Positions 43,159 through 46,437 of a stretch of DNA of 46,437 bases are shown here, in pieces (within the stretch, counting starts at the first letter, position 1; the number at the start of each line of letters is the position of its first letter). This DNA comes from Prolixibacteraceae bacterium (lineage in GTDB: Bacteria > Bacteroidota > Bacteroidia > Bacteroidales > Prolixibacteraceae): contig JAFGGY010000032.1 in the NCBI GenBank assembly GCA_016930365.1, forward strand, positions 1 through 46,437, written 5' to 3'. The translations under genes and the position numbers were made by a program. The notes under the pieces are model-generated. The model saw only the letters and a program-made list of their open reading frames with translations, was not told the DNA's origin and did no database searches.

Positions 43159-43203
43159 ATTGTTAAAATTATTTATTTTCATATTATTAAAGTTATTTAT
43201 TTC
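43156..43203. repeat. 24-base tandem duplication over the adaptor start codon
   Basis: CATATTGTTAAAATTATTTATTTT and CATATTATTAAAGTTATTTATTTC are adjacent and identical at 21 of 24 positions. In the coding direction each copy holds an ATG in the same frame, giving three possible starts (43206, 43182, 43158). Only the last directly precedes the lipoprotein signal. Confidence 0.8.
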
Positions 43204-43295
43204 CAAAGGTATTGATTTGAACCTGTATGTATCTTAACATTTTATGGTTATAATAAATTCTTATATCGGATTTTTTCAAACTGAATATGATTCTC

Positions 43296-44750
43296 TTAAT
43301 CAAGAACCGGCTTATTATTTTCAAAATCCCATAAGGTTTGATTCTTTAATTGTAACAGCCCTAATTTATAATTTATACGTGCTGTTGTTAATGAATGCTT
43401 CTGTTGCGTTAGCTGATCAGAATATTGTTTCAAGTCCATACTTGTTAGGTCACCGTTTTCGTATTTTAATAGGTTCAAGTCATAGGTTTTTTGGGCATTT
43501 TCAAGGCTTTTCTCTGCAATTTCAATTTGAAAAACTAAGTTTTTCAGGCTTCGAAAGGATTGACGAATTTCAATTTCAATTGATTTTTTTTCTTCTTCAT
43601 AATTTATTTCGGAAGATTTAAGGTTGTTTTCTGCAATTTTAATTCTGGATTTTCTCGCGCCCCAATCCCAAATTGGAAGATTTAAACTAAGCCCAACGGT
43701 TTCATTATCCGTGGGGGTATCGTATAAAAGATTTATTTCTTCGTTTATCCCTTGAAGTCCAACAGAAAATTCAAGAGAACCACTAATTTTATCATTATCT
43801 TTAACTGACAATAAGTTCATTCTTGATTCTTCGAGGGTTATTTCATTTTGGCGAAGCTCCATTCGTTTTTGAAGTCCATATTCAATCGCATCTTCTAGTT
43901 CTATATCAATAGTCTTAACATCGATATTTGTAACAATTGCAATGTCTTCGTCTAAATCTAAACCAATGGTTTGCTTTAGTTGGTCTTTCGAATTCTCAAG
44001 CGATACCTCACTGTCGTTAACCGAAGATCTGGCATTTTGAAGGTTTAGTTCGGCTTGCCATAATTCTTCTTCAGCCGAAAGTCCTGCTTCTACTTTGTTT
44101 TTTATAATCTCATACGATTTTTGTTGGTTTTCAAGCTCTTCTTTTGCCGTTATTAAGCTTTGTTCGGCAGAATAAAGACTATAAAAGGACTGACTTACAT
44201 TATATTCAAGCGACAACTTGGTTATCGAATATTGAAGTTGGGTATTTTCAAGATCTAACTCAGCTTGTTTCAGCCCCATTTTATTGGCATTGTATTTTTT
44301 TAAAAGAGGTTGGCTTATACTAAGTTGTAAGTTATTACTAAAACTATTTACAAAGTTATTTTCTCTTGTCAAATTTCGCTCAAATCCAAAACGGTTGCTT
44401 AAGGTTACTGTACCATCGGTTGCCGTAATTGGCTGGCTCACATTAAAAGAACCAAATGATGATAAGCTCTCACTATCAATATACCCTCCTGCCAATTGCT
44501 GAAAACCACGACCTTTGTTATATGTTAAGGGTTCAATAGATAGGCTAAAGCGAGACTTAAGTTGTGCCTTAGTCAAGTTGACATTTTCAAGTTGATTTTC
44601 CAACGAAATTTTCTGACTTATCATATTTGGGCTACTCTCGTAAGCGATTTCAAGTGTTCGCTCGAGTGTAAGCATTAATTGAGCATTAGCTGGTTTAGCC
44701 CACACAATTGGCATTAATGCCAGTAATAATAGTAAATTTTTAGTTTTCAT
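43296..44750 (-). CDS. TolC-family outer-membrane efflux protein
   Basis: The outer-membrane and periplasmic tunnel of the exporter. The 484-aa protein has a signal peptide (MKTKNLLLLLALMPIVWAKPANA). It then shows the two-fold TolC repeat: MLTLERTLEIAYESSPNMISQKISLENQLENVNLTKAQLKSRFSLSIEPL and, in the second half, IELEDAIEYGLQKRMELRQNEITLEESRMNLL. Long heptad-like helices such as YNVSQSFYSLYSAEQSLITAKEELENQQKSYEIIKNKVEAGLSAEEELWQAELNLQNA are visible. The segment GLSLNLPIWDWGARKSRIKIAENNLKSSEINYEEEKKSIEIEIRQSFRSL is typical. It lies upstream of the adaptor, separated by 137 bases from the preferred adaptor start. A hairpin lies in its 5' leader. Confidence 0.93.
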   Translation of the reverse strand: MKTKNLLLLLALMPIVWAKPANAQLMLTLERTLEIAYESSPNMISQKISLENQLENVNLTKAQLKSRFSLSIEPLTYNKGRGFQQLAGGYIDSESLSSFGSFNVSQPITATDGTVTLSNRFGFERNLTRENNFVNSFSNNLQLSISQPLLKKYNANKMGLKQAELDLENTQLQYSITKLSLEYNVSQSFYSLYSAEQSLITAKEELENQQKSYEIIKNKVEAGLSAEEELWQAELNLQNARSSVNDSEVSLENSKDQLKQTIGLDLDEDIAIVTNIDVKTIDIELEDAIEYGLQKRMELRQNEITLEESRMNLLSVKDNDKISGSLEFSVGLQGINEEINLLYDTPTDNETVGLSLNLPIWDWGARKSRIKIAENNLKSSEINYEEEKKSIEIEIRQSFRSLKNLVFQIEIAEKSLENAQKTYDLNLLKYENGDLTSMDLKQYSDQLTQQKHSLTTARINYKLGLLQLKNQTLWDFENNKPVLD

Positions 44751-44771
44751 GGTATTCTACTTTTTATAGAT

Positions 44772-44810
44772 GAGACAAGGAGCTTGCTCGTTGTTATACG
44801 TTCTTGTCTC
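44772..44810. promoter_or_regulatory. Hairpin in the leader of the TolC-family gene
   Basis: GAGACAAG (44772-44779) and CTTGTCTC (44803-44810) are perfect 8-base inverted repeats, with a smaller GAGC/GCTC hairpin near the left end. No U-run follows on the minus strand, so it is not a simple terminator. It may be an operator or a leader structure. Confidence 0.4.
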
Positions 44811-44861
44811 TTTCGGTATTTGTTTATTTTTATTTTTCGTTAATTTAAATTTATAGGCTTT

Positions 44862-46437
44862 TTAAGGTTTATTGGCCACCCATTTTACAGCATCGGCTAC
44901 AACCCTGTCGGTACCACCGCCATTGCTAAGTACCACCTTTGCTGTATCCGACGAAGATATATAGAATGAACCCAGAGAGTTCCAACCATCTACAAAATCT
45001 TCAACCAGAATATTCACTTCATCCACTCCGTCGCTGTGGTGAACCTTGTAGTTGTATTGTCCGGTTGGCCCAGCTTGCATATTTCGTGGACCGCCACCGC
45101 CACCGCCACGTGGGCCGCCGCCGCCAAAACCACCTCCGCCAAAACGGCGTTCTTCGTTCAGGTAAACAAATAACTCATAATATGAATCGTTCGGTAGTAT
45201 TGTTTGCCAGGTGGCTGTTTTTTTGCCATCGCCACCACGAATTATCATGGCCGAATGCTCGATTACTCCATAATGGTCGGCATTGGCTACCAAACTCCAG
45301 GTTGTGGGTGGCAGTCCATAACTTTCGGCAGCGAAACGGCTGTTGCTATCGTCGGTTTTACGGCTTTCAACAAATTTGCGTAAAGGATTATTGAGTGAAG
45401 GATCTTGTGTTATGAAGCCATTGTCAATATTGTCAATTACAATTCCATCTTCACCCGATGGGTCAACCGGTGTATCAACAATTTTTACATATTCTACTGC
45501 ATCAATGTTGCTATTTTCTTCTACCCTTAGGCCAAATTCCATGTAGCTTGCCGGTATGTTTTCCGATAGCATGGTGTTGAAAATAATTGACCGGGGTGAT
45601 TCGGTTAAAACCATTTGGATTTCTTGAGTTTGATTGCCTTCTATGAGGTAAATTTTTTCGATAGGTTCATCTGCCTGACCCCCTCCCATGAAACCTCCAC
45701 GACCACCAAAACCACCTCCACCACCGGTTTGGAAGGTGAATTTAACCAAGCCAGCCGCTTCGTTGTAATTCGAAACTTTGGTACGTAAAACATACACGGC
45801 CTGTGCATCATCTACAGTTTCATAAGCTTCGAAATTTCCGAGCCCAAAAGCCGGTAAACTGGTTGTATTATACCAATCAGTAATAAAGTTGCCCGGATCG
45901 ATATCAAATTCATCGGAAAGAGTCTGGCTAAGCTCTTTAAATTTAATCTCACGATAACTATTGTCGTACAAATAATCGAGCATAAACTGGTCGAAATTTG
46001 TGTTGTTAATTTGTTTCTCCATCCAGGTTAATAAGTATGAACCTTTGGCTTTTAGAACCCTGTTGATTTCTTGTTGATCGTCTTCTTCGGCAATGATTTG
46101 CTTCAAGCTTTTCTCTTTCAACATCATGCTGGCCAATTCGTTGTCGCCAAGTCCGTTCATTTGAGACATAAACATTGTACGCATGTCATCTGAGCCTTGC
46201 ATCAGGTAGCTTTCGAAAGCATAATTTAATACCGGGCATTCTTCGGAAGTTATGTAATTAACAAAATAATAGTAGTTGGCAAATATGTTGTAGGGATTCG
46301 ACTGGTTTTGTGCTTGTCCTCTGCCAAAGCTAAATCCTCCACTTTCATCAGAAAATATTCCACGTATGAAGGTTGAAAAAATCTGTACTTGTATATCTTT
46401 TTTTGTTAGTCCTTGATTGCTACGCTGGTTCATACGT
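44862..46437 (-). CDS. M1-peptidase-like / golvesin-domain protein, C-terminal part (cut by window edge)
   Basis: The frame stays open past the right edge, so the true N-terminus is missing; the track's ATG at 46433 is internal. About 525 codons are visible. Residues 55-215 resemble the helical region behind an M1 aminopeptidase active site (VLNYAFESYLMQGSDDMR, INRVLKAKGSYLLTWMEKQINNTNFDQFMLDYLY, DIDPGNFITDWYNTTSLPAF). Two glycine-rich linkers follow (GGGGGFGGRGGFMGGG and GGGGFGGGGPRGGGGGG). The C-terminal domain (YKVHHSDGVDEVNILVEDFVDGWNSLGSFYISSSDTAKVVLSN to RVVADAVKWV) looks golvesin-like, a likely surface or glycan-binding module. In Bacteroidota such M1-like segments are often fused to ABC-2 permeases, so the missing part could be a permease. 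The HExxH zinc motif, if present, would lie outside the window. Confidence 0.6.
   Translation of the reverse strand, partial: RMNQRSNQGLTKKDIQVQIFSTFIRGIFSDESGGFSFGRGQAQNQSNPYNIFANYYYFVNYITSEECPVLNYAFESYLMQGSDDMRTMFMSQMNGLGDNELASMMLKEKSLKQIIAEEDDQQEINRVLKAKGSYLLTWMEKQINNTNFDQFMLDYLYDNSYREIKFKELSQTLSDEFDIDPGNFITDWYNTTSLPAFGLGNFEAYETVDDAQAVYVLRTKVSNYNEAAGLVKFTFQTGGGGGFGGRGGFMGGGQADEPIEKIYLIEGNQTQEIQMVLTESPRSIIFNTMLSENIPASYMEFGLRVEENSNIDAVEYVKIVDTPVDPSGEDGIVIDNIDNGFITQDPSLNNPLRKFVESRKTDDSNSRFAAESYGLPPTTWSLVANADHYGVIEHSAMIIRGGDGKKTATWQTILPNDSYYELFVYLNEERRFGGGGFGGGGPRGGGGGGPRNMQAGPTGQYNYKVHHSDGVDEVNILVEDFVDGWNSLGSFYISSSDTAKVVLSNGGGTDRVVADAVKWVANKP

Overview
The window is a chromosomal segment from a member of the Bacteroidota, most likely a Marinilabiliales/Prolixibacteraceae-like member of the order Bacteroidales. 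I infer this from the gene families: SusC/SusD pair, type IX secretion C-terminal domain, DUF4294 and DUF5683 proteins, DAHP synthase/chorismate mutase fusion, parA-parB-DUF5683-mltD order, and S16 with an acidic tail. AT-rich intergenic DNA with TTG-N19-TAnnTTTG promoters and few Shine-Dalgarno sequences agrees. The genus is a guess; no rRNA is present. No CRISPR array, IS element or prophage was seen.

Left part (1-13.5 kb), mostly housekeeping: tRNA-Asp; a secreted S28/S37-like serine peptidase; a minus-strand aromatic amino-acid operon (tyrA, then DAHP synthase/chorismate mutase); an Hsp20 chaperone; rpsP; a SpoU/TrmH RNA methyltransferase; arginine deiminase; a DUF4294 protein; a polyprenyl-phosphate sugar transferase; a degenerate Gfo/Idh-like protein; pcm; an MBL-fold hydrolase; and a TGS/uridine-kinase-like nucleoside kinase. 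The aromatic operon is preceded by an un-annotated classical attenuator. A consensus promoter is followed by a 22-codon leader peptide containing Tyr-Phe-Tyr-Phe-Tyr-Phe-Tyr-Phe, a 15-of-16-pair antiterminator and a mutually exclusive rho-independent terminator.

Middle part (13.7-33 kb): a secreted M16 peptidase converges on a C10 cysteine peptidase with a T9SS tail. Next to it lies a susC-susD operon with two further surface-type lipoproteins and no carbohydrate enzyme, so peptide or protein uptake is plausible. Then come the mltD-DUF5683-parB-parA operon and priA.

Right part (33-46.4 kb): one minus-strand export locus. In transcription order it encodes a partial M1-peptidase-like/golvesin-domain protein (cut by the window edge), a TolC-family channel, a lipoprotein membrane-fusion protein, an RND permease, a second RND permease fused in frame to a membrane module and a complete ABC ATPase (1566 aa), and a separate ABC-2-type permease. 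The first beta strand of the ABC domain appears to be split from the rest by about 170 residues of membrane segments. A GC-rich, highly structured non-coding element sits between the two RND genes.

The two best candidates for undescribed biology are the Phe/Tyr leader-peptide attenuator at 3.69-3.89 kb and the RND-ABC fusion locus at 33-46 kb. Many CDS starts below were moved downstream of the longest-ORF start, using the conserved protein start, the signal peptide or a promoter inside the extension.
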